Positions 17,556-25,396 of a stretch of DNA of 34,196 bases are shown here, piece after piece. The stretch's first letter is position 1. The number at the start of each line of letters is the position of its first letter. The notes beneath the pieces are model-generated. The model made no database searches and had not been told where the DNA came from. It saw nothing but the letters and a program-made list of their open reading frames with translations. The translations under genes and the position numbers were made by a program. The DNA comes from an uncultured Clostridia bacterium. GTDB taxonomy: Bacteria; Bacillota; Clostridia; Peptostreptococcales; Anaerovoracaceae. Where the stretch lies: the NCBI GenBank assembly GCA_944386595.1, contig CALXBQ010000049.1:1-34196 (forward strand), read 5' to 3'.

Positions 17556-18655
17556 TTTATACGCTCCAGTCTTCCCGTCTTTTCCGCCGTCCTTATAAGC
17601 TCTGCAATACGGGCGTTGCACTCTCCTATTTCTATTCCTGCGTCTATAATGCGTCTGCATTTTTTCATGGCGCTTAACGCCTTCTCATAGACTTCGTCTG
17701 ATATGGTCATAAACGGCTTCTCACAGAACACTTCCGCCGCAAGAGACCTGGCGACCACATAGTCTATATCGTTGGTATAAAGTATTCCGGCGTAGAACGG
17801 CACCTCGTTCTTCTGAAGTCTCCTGAAAACATTTATTCCGCTTCCGCAGGAGGAAATTACGAATACCTCGGGCTCACCCTTTGGCGCCGGAAGCTCAACG
17901 CTTCCGAACTCGATGTTATACGCTCCGTCCGTAATGTCGTAAAGCTCTCTGATTATATCAGGCCTGAATATCTCGTCGGGTGTTCCGAAGTGCTTAATCA
18001 CTTCGCCGGATACGCACATGACCTTGTCGGAAATCTTTTGGGCCAGATCTATTTCGTGAAGTGACATTATGACCGTTATGTTCTTCTCCTTCGCCATTTC
18101 CCTCAGTATGTTTAAAAGCTCCAGCTTATGCTTTATGTCGAGGAAGGACGTAGGCTCATCCAGGACTATTACCTCCGGCTCCTGGCATATGGCCCTTGCA
18201 AGGAGAACCCTCTGCTTCTGTCCATCGCTTATGGCCGTAAAATCCTTTTCGGCTAGGTCTTCGGTGTGAATGCGTCTCATAACCTCGGTAACCTTTTTTT
18301 CATCATCTTCGGAAAGTATACCAAGGCTTCCCGTATAGGGATATCTGCCCGTCGCCACAACATCTCTGCACGTCATAAGCTCAGGTTTTAACCTGTCCGT
18401 CAGTACCACGGCCACCAGTTTCGAAAGCTCTTTATACGTCATGCGGGACACCGACGCGTCCGCTATATATGTATCTCCCTTTATAGCCTCAAGGTGCTTG
18501 GTTATGCTCTTTAATATGGTGGATTTTCCCGAACCGTTAGGGCCTATAAGGGTGAGTATTTCTCCCTTTTTTATTTCAATATCTATGTCACGTATAAGGA
18601 CCTCTCCTTTATATCCTACGGAAAGATCTCTGGTATTGAAAAAAATATCGTTCAT
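17552..18655 (-). CDS. ABC transporter ATPase, FecE/BtuD type, with C-terminal extension
   Basis: Energises import through the neighbouring permease. Walker A GPNGSGKST lies at 38-46, a signature ISDGQKQRVLLARA at 142-155 (SDGQ instead of SGGQ), Walker B VIVLDEP at 162-168 and the H-loop His at 200. Ordinary FecE-type ATPases end near residue 255; this one carries about 105 more residues (262-367). Those include VISSCGSG, a D-x-D-x-x-x-A segment and EKPF, a pattern I recall from the C-terminal domain of some archaeal and clostridial BtuD-like ATPases. Clustering with cbi genes under a B12 riboswitch points to a corrinoid, with haem, a siderophore or cobalt as alternatives. Confidence 0.88.
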   Translation of the reverse strand: MNDIFFNTRDLSVGYKGEVLIRDIDIEIKKGEILTLIGPNGSGKSTILKSITKHLEAIKGDTYIADASVSRMTYKELSKLVAVVLTDRLKPELMTCRDVVATGRYPYTGSLGILSEDDEKKVTEVMRRIHTEDLAEKDFTAISDGQKQRVLLARAICQEPEVIVLDEPTSFLDIKHKLELLNILREMAKEKNITVIMSLHEIDLAQKISDKVMCVSGEVIKHFGTPDEIFRPDIIRELYDITDGAYNIEFGSVELPAPKGEPEVFVISSCGSGINVFRRLQKNEVPFYAGILYTNDIDYVVARSLAAEVFCEKPFMTISDEVYEKALSAMKKCRRIIDAGIEIGECNARIAELIRTAEKTGRLERIN

Positions 18656-18659
18656 AGCA

Positions 18660-19721
18660 TTACCGCTTTCTTGTAAGAAGCATCCAGATTACTACAGGTG
18701 AGCCGAACAGGGCCGTAACCGTGCTTATGGAAAGCTCCGTCGGCGCAAAAGCGACTCTCGCTATGTAGTCGCAGAACATGCAGAAAACTCCGCCTCCCAC
18801 GAATACCGCAGGAATAACGACCAGAGGCTTGCTCGTCTTAAGCATGAGCTTTGCAAGATGAGGAACGGCTATTCCCACAAAGGAAATAGGTCCCGCAAAG
18901 GCCGTAACGCAGCCTGCCATAAGGCTGGAGAGAAGAATCACTACGACTCTGAATCTCTTTATGTTTACTCCCATGCTCTGGGCGTACGCTTCTCCCATCT
19001 GATACGCCCCTATAGGCTTTGCCAGAAGGAATGTTGCCACAAAGGCTGCAAAGATGATAACAAAGCACATCCACACGTCGTCCCAGTCCATACCGGAAAA
19101 GCTCCCCATGGACCAGTTGTGAAGATTAACTATGTCTGTATCCTCGGCGAAGGTAACCACGAAGTCCGTTACCGCGGAGCATATGTATCCTATCATTATA
19201 CCTGCGATGAGAAGCGTCGACTGCTGCTTCACCTTTCTCGAAGCCAGCAGCACGAATCCCATACATATGAGGGCTCCCACAAAAGCCGCTACGACCATAA
19301 CGAAGGATGATACCGCATCAACGTACTGTATCATCACTATCATGGTAAGGGCGACGATCAGCTTGGATCCTGAGGATATACCCAGCGTAAAGGGCGACGC
19401 TATCGGATTTCCGAAGAAAACCTGTATTAGGAAGCCCGACAGAGCCAGACCTCCTCCCAGTATGGCGGACGTTATTATTCTCGGAAGCCTTATCTTCCAG
19501 ATTATGCTGTATGCCGTCTCGTCTCCTTCTCTGAAAAATATGATTCTGAGTATTTCCTTTACGCTGATTTGAACGCTTCCGGAGTTTATATTCACTATTG
19601 TAATCAGTATAAACGCTATGATCAAAAATATGAACACAGCGTTATATCTTGCGTATCTTTTTAATCTCGCAGAGCGGACCTCATCGGTCCCCTCTGCGGT
19701 TAAGGAATTTCTGTCTGTCAT
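18660..19721 (-). CDS. FecCD/BtuC-type ABC permease
   Basis: The 353-residue membrane subunit of a metal-chelate or vitamin B12 importer, with about ten hydrophobic segments. The family motifs are present: (I)RLPRIITSAILGGGLALSG, the coupling-helix region FFGNPIASPFTLGISSG, and PHLAKLML near the C-terminus. It lies 3 bp after the binding-protein gene and 4 bp before the ATPase gene, so the three form one transporter. Substrate is assigned only by context. Confidence 0.92.
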   Translation of the reverse strand: MTDRNSLTAEGTDEVRSARLKRYARYNAVFIFLIIAFILITIVNINSGSVQISVKEILRIIFFREGDETAYSIIWKIRLPRIITSAILGGGLALSGFLIQVFFGNPIASPFTLGISSGSKLIVALTMIVMIQYVDAVSSFVMVVAAFVGALICMGFVLLASRKVKQQSTLLIAGIMIGYICSAVTDFVVTFAEDTDIVNLHNWSMGSFSGMDWDDVWMCFVIIFAAFVATFLLAKPIGAYQMGEAYAQSMGVNIKRFRVVVILLSSLMAGCVTAFAGPISFVGIAVPHLAKLMLKTSKPLVVIPAVFVGGGVFCMFCDYIARVAFAPTELSISTVTALFGSPVVIWMLLTRKR

Positions 19722-19724
19722 TTC

Positions 19725-20876
19725 CTACTTTACCTTAAAGAAAAAGTCAAGAGTTTCGGGACACTCGTCACCATTTGTTATGATTTCATTCATATCCCTT
19801 ATAACGCTTCCCAGCTTGTCCGTTTCCTGATAAACGTTCTTCCCCGTGCACCATACGTTACCTTCTTTTACCGCCTTAAAATCGGCAAGAACAGAATTCT
19901 GATCTATAAGCTGGTCTATCGTCTCAACCCCCGAAACTATGCTGCTGTTATAGAATATGAAATCGGCATCTTTAGCCGATGCGTAGAATTCTTCCATCTG
20001 CATGTTGACGGTGGAGTTTCTGCTGTCCTCGTCTCCCAGATTTTCGAATATGTACTTTCCGCCCGCTATTTCGATCATTGTCGCTACGTAGTCGTTTGAC
20101 TTTCTCGTAACGACGCCTCCCGCCGAATTGATGTAGAAGAACGTTACGGTTTTCCCGGTATTCTCAAGGCCGTCAAGCTCGTCCATAATTGAAACCTGCT
20201 CCGAATAGGCTTTGTTCGCCTCTTCCTCCTTACCGAAGAGTGCGCCGTAAAGCTTCATCCATTCCGTTCTTCCCAGAGGGTGACTCTCGTAGCTGGACCT
20301 TTCAGTCATGACCTTTATTCCAAGATCCTCAAGCTTCTCCTTTACCTCAGGATTATGCAGAATCATCGTGGATTCTATGGCAAGATCGCAGTCCTCCCCT
20401 ACCAGCATTTCATAGTCTGGAGTATTGTACTTTCCGGCAAAACGTATTCTGCCTTCGTTCATTGCCCGGGCGGCCTCCTCCACGTACCAGTCGTCCGCCT
20501 CAAGGGACGAAAACTTAACCTGGTCAATGGCGCCGGCGGCGTTAACCAGTGACATTGCCGACGTTGCAGCCATGTAGACGTTTTCAAGAGGCTGATTAAC
20601 GACTATTACATCCTCTTCAAGTCCTTCGGGGGTTTCTGCGCCCTCGGGAACCACCAGAATCTTATCACCGTCAACTATCTCTATATACTTATATCCGCCT
20701 TCATAGTTGTATATGGCAAACTGCGTGGCGTACTGAAGCTCCGTAGTGCTTTCGTATTTAAGATTGCCCACTTCGGGTATCTTCTCTGAATCACCTTTAT
20801 CGCCGCCGCATCCGGTAAGGGTTGAAAAGACCATCAAAGCGCTTAAGGATACAGCCGCTAATTTTTTTAAAATCAT
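19725..20876 (-). CDS. Substrate-binding lipoprotein of the corrinoid/metal-chelate ABC importer
   Basis: The 383-residue class III (TroA/BtuF-like) binding protein. A lipoprotein signal ends at LTGC, giving lipidated C23 and membrane anchoring. The body shows the two-lobe pattern of the family, with an SSYESHPLGRTEWMKLYGA segment in the hinge region and GGKYIFENLG in the second lobe. The N-terminal 60 residues before the first lobe are somewhat longer than in classical BtuF. The ATG overlaps the preceding surface-protein stop by 4 bp. Partners are the adjacent permease and ATPase. Confidence 0.88.
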   Translation of the reverse strand: MILKKLAAVSLSALMVFSTLTGCGGDKGDSEKIPEVGNLKYESTTELQYATQFAIYNYEGGYKYIEIVDGDKILVVPEGAETPEGLEEDVIVVNQPLENVYMAATSAMSLVNAAGAIDQVKFSSLEADDWYVEEAARAMNEGRIRFAGKYNTPDYEMLVGEDCDLAIESTMILHNPEVKEKLEDLGIKVMTERSSYESHPLGRTEWMKLYGALFGKEEEANKAYSEQVSIMDELDGLENTGKTVTFFYINSAGGVVTRKSNDYVATMIEIAGGKYIFENLGDEDSRNSTVNMQMEEFYASAKDADFIFYNSSIVSGVETIDQLIDQNSVLADFKAVKEGNVWCTGKNVYQETDKLGSVIRDMNEIITNGDECPETLDFFFKVK

Positions 20877-21976
20877 TTCTTTTTCTTACCTCTTAGTACA
20901 AAATATGCAACACCTGCAATCACTATCACTGCAACAGCTATGCCGACTGCTATGTACGCCGTACTTCCGTCCATAGACGATGCGTTATTCACCGCAAAGG
21001 TACCGAGGAATTCGGCGTCAAAGACTGCAGTCCCTGCGTCCCTGTCCACGCCGGCATCCATCTGCTCTTCTCCTTCATCGGTTAATGCAAATACCGCAAG
21101 GGAATCCGAAATCTCCATGTCTTCATCGAGATTCAGCGTAATACTTATCTTTCCTTCAGAGGCAGCGCTTTCAAGATCGTTTCCTTCGTCGTCCGTAAGG
21201 GTAATATCGATTGCCTGGGCATAACCCTTATCGGTATAATCGTCCGTAACGTCGGACATTGTAAGGGTGATGCCGCCCTTTGCCGCCTTAGCTACTGCCG
21301 CAGTTGCAGCTTCATCGAATTCAACTCTTCCGGACGCGGTTTCCAGACTCATGGTCTTTCCTTCACTTTCCGAAAGCATGTCCTCACTTACGCTGGTCGA
21401 TCCGCTCATGGAGTTGTTAATCTCGATGATACCTTCTTCCTCAACAACGACTTCTTCCTCTTCTTCCTGATCCTCATCTGAGTCCGCGGAATTATCGTCC
21501 GCATCGGCGCCGCCGCCTGATGTTTCTTCAGATGACGATGAGCCTCCGGAGCTTCCGGAAGGCTGAGAGCTTCCGCCCTGTCCCTGCATTGTTACGCCCG
21601 AAGAGCTGAATGTGAGAACATAGTCTATCACGTGTGGTTCACTCATGGCCACGGTTTCCGCGCTTACGGAAATTGCCGTATCAAGAGCCGATACAGGTAT
21701 GTGGAATGTGGAATTTCCTCCCGGATTTGCATTGTTGTAGGTGACACCACCTACCTGCATCCACGTAAAGTTGCTACTGTTGAATACGACAGTAGCTGTC
21801 ATCTGACCGCCGGATACTGTCAGCGTTGACGGTGATTTTACAGATGTTCTTCCGGACCCTCCCTGAAGAGTCGTTGCCACCGAATAGGTTCCGTCAGCAG
21901 GAGCGGCCGCGTAAACCGCGGCCGTGGATCCGAACACCATAAGTACGGTCAGCAGGACCGTTATGATTTTTTTCAT
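20873..21976 (-). CDS. Membrane-anchored surface protein with one NEAT-like DGTY domain
   Basis: The 367 residues comprise a signal peptide, an Ig-like domain at about 28-123, a Ser/Gly then Asp/Glu-rich linker (about 130-182), a second uncharacterised beta-rich domain (about 183-335), and a C-terminal transmembrane helix followed by RGKKKK. The first domain has the order DGTYSV, LTVSGGQM, IPVSALD, DYVLTF, shared with its two neighbours and resembling NEAT (iron-transport-associated) domains. No LPxTG-like motif precedes the final helix, so it probably stays in the membrane. Position between the other surface protein and the binding protein suggests it hands ligand to the ABC system; this is inference. 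Ligand unknown. Confidence 0.75.
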   Translation of the reverse strand: MKKIITVLLTVLMVFGSTAAVYAAAPADGTYSVATTLQGGSGRTSVKSPSTLTVSGGQMTATVVFNSSNFTWMQVGGVTYNNANPGGNSTFHIPVSALDTAISVSAETVAMSEPHVIDYVLTFSSSGVTMQGQGGSSQPSGSSGGSSSSEETSGGGADADDNSADSDEDQEEEEEVVVEEEGIIEINNSMSGSTSVSEDMLSESEGKTMSLETASGRVEFDEAATAAVAKAAKGGITLTMSDVTDDYTDKGYAQAIDITLTDDEGNDLESAASEGKISITLNLDEDMEISDSLAVFALTDEGEEQMDAGVDRDAGTAVFDAEFLGTFAVNNASSMDGSTAYIAVGIAVAVIVIAGVAYFVLRGKKKK

Positions 21977-22007
21977 ATATCGTTAACTCCCGTATACTGT
22001 AAATTGT

Positions 22008-23045
22008 TTATGCGTTTTTCTTTCTGTAAACTGCGGCTGCCATTCCTCCTGCAGCAATGGCTATAAGAGCGTAAATCATAATATCGCTCTCGTCTCCAGT
22101 CTTAGGAGCCTTTTCGGTGTCTGCGCCGCTTTCCGATCCTGCAGCAGTCTCACCGCCTGTTGTCGTTCCCTGTCCGCCGTCGGTTACTGCAGTCAGTGAA
22201 GCGGAGTCAAAGGTCAGAGTTCTTGCATACCATACCTGCTTGTTCTTTGAAAATGCGCCGAAATCGAGAGCCGTGTCGAGAGCCGACACCGGAATCTCAT
22301 ACTGGTACTGCTCTCCGCCGTCTTCACCTGTTACAGTAGCGCATGGTGCGATTCTGTCTTCTGCAGCAACAGTATCAAGAGCATCTGTGTTCTCGGCGTT
22401 TACCTTACCTGCATAGAGGTATTCATATCCGGTTCCGCTTAAGGTAATGAGAGCCGTCATCTGTCCGTCCTTAACCGTAAGAGTTGCATCCACTACCTTG
22501 AACATCTTGTTTCCGGTTTCAACATTCACATTGTATGTGCCGTCCTTTACGGCCGGCGTCGGCGCAGGTTCCTCAGCCTTCTCTGTAAAGGTCAGAGTTC
22601 TCTGATAGAACATCTTCTCCACATTGCCTTCGTCGTAATACTTTTTGGAAACCGAAACCAGGCTTACCGGCTGATCGAGAGATTCCAAAGGAATGGTGTA
22701 ATATGCGCCAGTCTTGGTCTCTCCGTCGGAGGTATACTCTTTAGTTCCTTCTGCCTTGTACCATCCGGATTCGTCCTCTGCTTCGTAATCGGCCTTTACA
22801 TCGTCAATCGTTCCCGGCACCAACGCATAGTAACTGGTTCCGCTTAAAAGAAGCGTTGCAGATGCCTTTCCGTCTTTAACGGTAACGGAAGCATCTATGA
22901 CCTTAAACATTTTCTCACCGGTTTCTACAGTGTAATCATATGTTCCATCTGTAAGAGCGGTATCGGCAAAAGCCATGACTGCCGATGACATAATCATGGT
23001 CATAGCCATGACTACCATCAGGATTCTCTTGGTAAATTTCTTCAT
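22008..23045 (-). CDS. Surface protein with two NEAT-like DGTY domains and an APKTG sorting signal
   Basis: The 345 residues comprise a signal peptide ending near AFA, domain 1 (33-153), domain 2 (168-282), a Thr/Gly/Ser linker, APKTGDES (313-320), a hydrophobic helix and a YRKKNA tail, the layout of a sortase substrate. Both domains share DGTY, ETG-x-K-M-F-K-V, TVKDG, a late IP(L/V)-x-x-LD and RTLTF. I compare them with NEAT haem-binding domains, but I do not see the Y-x-x-x-Y haem motif clearly. The open frame continues upstream to 23189 through the riboswitch; the ATG at 23045 is chosen because AAGGAGG and a signal peptide fit. First gene after the riboswitch. Confidence 0.8.
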   Translation of the reverse strand: MKKFTKRILMVVMAMTMIMSSAVMAFADTALTDGTYDYTVETGEKMFKVIDASVTVKDGKASATLLLSGTSYYALVPGTIDDVKADYEAEDESGWYKAEGTKEYTSDGETKTGAYYTIPLESLDQPVSLVSVSKKYYDEGNVEKMFYQRTLTFTEKAEEPAPTPAVKDGTYNVNVETGNKMFKVVDATLTVKDGQMTALITLSGTGYEYLYAGKVNAENTDALDTVAAEDRIAPCATVTGEDGGEQYQYEIPVSALDTALDFGAFSKNKQVWYARTLTFDSASLTAVTDGGQGTTTGGETAAGSESGADTEKAPKTGDESDIMIYALIAIAAGGMAAAVYRKKNA

Positions 23046-23061
23046 CGTTTCCTCCTTGGTC

Positions 23062-23091
23062 AAAAGAAAAACGTCCCGAATCACGAGACGT
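23062..23091 (-). terminator. Expression-platform terminator of the upstream cobalamin riboswitch
   Basis: On the minus strand ACGTCTCG/CGGGACGT form an 8-bp stem with one G-U pair and a TGATT loop, followed directly by TTTTTCTTTT. It ends a few bases before the AAGGAGG of the first surface-protein gene. When B12 binds the aptamer this hairpin would stop transcription of the whole operon. Confidence 0.8.
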
Positions 23092-23185
23092 ATGTTTAAT
23101 CGCTTAATTCTGTTTTCCCATTCCTGTGCTCTGACACCGGGAAACATCATAAAACAAATCGCACATCTTATCTCAGAAGACTCTG

Positions 23186-23362
23186 CCATAAACTTAAATC
23201 AGGTCTACCGGCTTAGCCCAAGACCAGGAAATGCCTTCCCAAAGCTTTCACTTCAGTGGCCGAAAAACTTCTCTCTCCTGTCGTAAGGGCATCACGGTTG
23301 CTGAGACACAGCGCCGGACTTTCACCGGCTTCCGAGATGATTCAGTTTCATGTTATTAAGCT
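23186..23362 (-). ncRNA. Cobalamin riboswitch controlling the uptake and biosynthesis operon
   Basis: The minus strand has the aptamer core GCCGGTGAAAGTCCGGC (23329-23313), followed by CAGCAACCGTGATG and later a degenerate B12 box AGCCGGTAGACCTGAT (about 23213-23198). CTTAA near the 5' end can pair with TTAAG near the 3' end as P1. An intrinsic terminator lies downstream. The family turns genes off when adenosyl- or related cobalamin is present. Boundaries are approximate. Confidence 0.9.
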
Positions 23363-23369
23363 ATGTACG

Positions 23370-23399
23370 ATTATATCGCATTGCGCCGCATTTTGTCAA
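23370..23399 (-). promoter_or_regulatory. Consensus sigma-A promoter of the large cobalamin operon
   Basis: TTGACA (23399-23394) and TATAAT (23375-23370) are both perfect and 18 bp apart, placing transcription start near 23363, just before the aptamer. A strong promoter held by a riboswitch fits on/off control by B12. Confidence 0.88.
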
Positions 23400-23467
23400 T
23401 ACGACAGGCAGGTTCAACGCTCTTTTCCATGTGTATTTTCAAGACCTGTCTCCTTATTTTTTGCAAA

Positions 23468-23501
23468 AGACGGACTGATTCAAATGTGACCCGGTCCGTC
23501 T
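23468..23501 (-). terminator. Probable terminator of the cbiK-lipoprotein operon
   Basis: AGACGGAC and GTCCGTCT form a perfect 8-bp stem with an 18-nt loop shortly after the lipoprotein stop, followed by TTT on the minus strand. The U-run is short, so some read-through into the next riboswitch is possible. Confidence 0.55.
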
Positions 23502-23508
23502 ACATATG

Positions 23509-24024
23509 TTACTCGGTCTTCTCAGGATTAGATACGCTTACCTTATGGTCGTACCACGTTCCCTTTGTGCCGATAAGTGCAACATCGAATTCTTCGTCTA
23601 TAGCCGGCACAGGAATATCAAAGCCATAAACCTCCTCCGATATACCATCGCTGTAGGTTACAGTGTCCGTAGTAGGCTGTAGCCAGCCGTCTTCATCGTT
23701 TTCCGCATCATCTGCAAGACCCGGATAAAGGTTGACTATATTCTTGGAAACGAGGGAGACATGAACCGTCATTTCTCCGTCCCGAACGGTAAGGGTACCT
23801 TTTCCTTCGCATGCCTCGTTGGCATGGAACATGCCGCTGTCCGTATTGAAATCTACGGTATACGTTCCGTCCTCGAGAGCCGCCGCTTCCGGTTTTTCAC
23901 TCTGTTCTGTCTGTGCCCCGTCATCCTGAGACGAACCTGCCGATTCGGAATTTTCGGAGCATCCTGCAAAGGCCAAAGCCATGCAGATGATGCATATGAT
24001 AAGTATTAACGGTTTCTTTTTCAA
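23509..24024 (-). CDS. Small lipoprotein with one NEAT-like DGTY domain
   Basis: The 171 residues include a lipoprotein signal ending in AFAGC (lipidated C22), an acidic Ser/Gln-rich linker and a single domain at about 52-165. The domain carries DGTYTV, SGMF, LTVRDGEM, IPVPAID and a late WYDHKVSVS, the same order as the domains of the neighbouring surface proteins. The start is TTG (24024-24022), with AGGAGG nine bases upstream. It follows cbiK by 30 bp and has no separate promoter, so it is under the same riboswitch. Likely a membrane-tethered binding module; its ligand (corrinoid, tetrapyrrole or cobalt) is not shown by sequence. Confidence 0.78.
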   Translation of the reverse strand: MKKKPLILIICIICMALAFAGCSENSESAGSSQDDGAQTEQSEKPEAAALEDGTYTVDFNTDSGMFHANEACEGKGTLTVRDGEMTVHVSLVSKNIVNLYPGLADDAENDEDGWLQPTTDTVTYSDGISEEVYGFDIPVPAIDEEFDVALIGTKGTWYDHKVSVSNPEKTE

Positions 24025-24054
24025 GTGAAGTATCCTCCTGTTTCGTTTTGATTT

Positions 24055-25224
24055 TTACATTACAGCCGCAGTATGAGCTACGTAAAGTGCCTGAACTGCT
24101 GAGATGGAGCCAAGTCCGGAAATCTGAGCTTCCACGCTTTCGAAGCTTCCGTCAGCTTCCAGCATGCTCTTCCAGGAATCGGCATCGGCTCCTGCCATGT
24201 CATTGTTTGCGTGGTCGCCTGCAACTACCATGAGCGGGCGAACAACAATCTTGGTATACCCTGCGTCTTTAAGAGTTGCTATTACTGCTTCGACTGCGGT
24301 TTCTTCAGGTTCGCCCTCGACGGTACCGATGAATACGTTATCGTATCCAAGGTTTTCCATCTGGGTCTGCATCTGGCTGTAGGACACCTTTGCAGTGTGG
24401 GCGGTTCCGTGTCCCAGGAATACAAATGCTGTTCCGTCTTCCTTGGCGGCCGCCAGGCTGTCATAACCTGCATCTTCCACAGCTGCTGTGGTCACGGCCT
24501 CTGCCACTGCCTTCTTATCGTCGTTAATAACTGATGCGTCGTTTCCTACCTCACCGAGGAGCGGCTCTGCGATCTTTACGGACTCGAACTTATCCCGATA
24601 TCCTTCGATAGCCTCTACCATCTCATCATACTCTGCTCCGTGCATGAGATGGGTAGGCTGAACCACCAGATTCTTCACACCGTTATCAACCGCTCTCTGA
24701 AGAGCCTGATCCATGTTGTCGATTTTCTCTCCGTCACGGGCCTGAACGTGATTTATAATGATCTGAGCCGTAAACGCTCTCCTTACTGACCAGTCCGGAT
24801 TCGCCTCTGCTATGGCGTCCTCTATACTCTTGATGTCTTCAACTCTGCTGTCGTTGTAGGAAGTACCGAAGCTTACAACGAGAATTTCGTTCTCACCTAT
24901 ATCGTCCTGATTTCTTGGATCGTCCTTGGAAGCGTCGCCTGTATCGAGTCCGAAATAATCAGGGCTTGCGTTTTCTCCCTCAACCAGCTCTTTCTGCGCA
25001 TCGGTGAGAGCATCCCAAGCCTTCTTTGCCTCTTCACACTGAGCGTCTGTTTCATCGGTTCTTTCCTGAACGTAGATAGCGTCGATAAGCTCGGCTACGT
25101 GATCTGCCGCGGCCTGATCGGCATTCACATCGCCGGAGTCATCTGATTCGCTGTTGTTTCCGCACGCTGCGAGGGCAAAAACCATGGCAGATATGCACAG
25201 CAGGGCTACAAGTTTCTTTTTCAT
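24055..25224 (-). CDS. cbiK: Lipoprotein-type anaerobic cobaltochelatase CbiK with FIVAR-like N-terminal segment
   Basis: CbiK inserts Co2+ into sirohydrochlorin. Residues about 112-389 match the class II chelatase fold, with VVSFGTSY, H272 in FLGHGT and H338 in AGDHANNDM, the two metal-binding/catalytic histidines of Salmonella CbiK. Unlike cytoplasmic CbiK, this protein has a signal ending in LAAC (lipidated C21). A 90-residue extension follows, containing an A-x-x-A-W-D-A-L-T-D-A-Q-K-x-L-V stretch typical of FIVAR-like surface modules. It should therefore face outwards. A periplasmic CbiK is known in Desulfovibrio. Start 25224 is chosen for the signal peptide and AAAGGAGAGG; the frame continues upstream through the riboswitch. 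Confidence 0.9.
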   Translation of the reverse strand: MKKKLVALLCISAMVFALAACGNNSESDDSGDVNADQAAADHVAELIDAIYVQERTDETDAQCEEAKKAWDALTDAQKELVEGENASPDYFGLDTGDASKDDPRNQDDIGENEILVVSFGTSYNDSRVEDIKSIEDAIAEANPDWSVRRAFTAQIIINHVQARDGEKIDNMDQALQRAVDNGVKNLVVQPTHLMHGAEYDEMVEAIEGYRDKFESVKIAEPLLGEVGNDASVINDDKKAVAEAVTTAAVEDAGYDSLAAAKEDGTAFVFLGHGTAHTAKVSYSQMQTQMENLGYDNVFIGTVEGEPEETAVEAVIATLKDAGYTKIVVRPLMVVAGDHANNDMAGADADSWKSMLEADGSFESVEAQISGLGSISAVQALYVAHTAAVM

Positions 25225-25280
25225 TTTCTTTACCTCTCCTTTTCTTAAGCATTTGACAAGAAAACCTATTAAGGAATACG

Positions 25281-25317
25281 GAAAAGAAAAAATCCAACTT
25301 GCATAACGCAGCTGGAT
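25281..25317 (-). terminator. Expression-platform terminator of the cbiK riboswitch
   Basis: On the minus strand ATCCAGCTGC pairs with GCAAGTTGGAT (one G-U pair, one bulged A) around a GTTAT loop, followed by TTTTTTCTTTTC. It lies between the aptamer and the cbiK ribosome site and would stop transcription when B12 is bound. Confidence 0.78.
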
Positions 25318-25396
25318 CGTCGAAATCAAATAAAAAAAATATAAGTTTCGGTACGATCAAACCTCGTAATCTGGAATTCAACAAATTCCCGTACCA

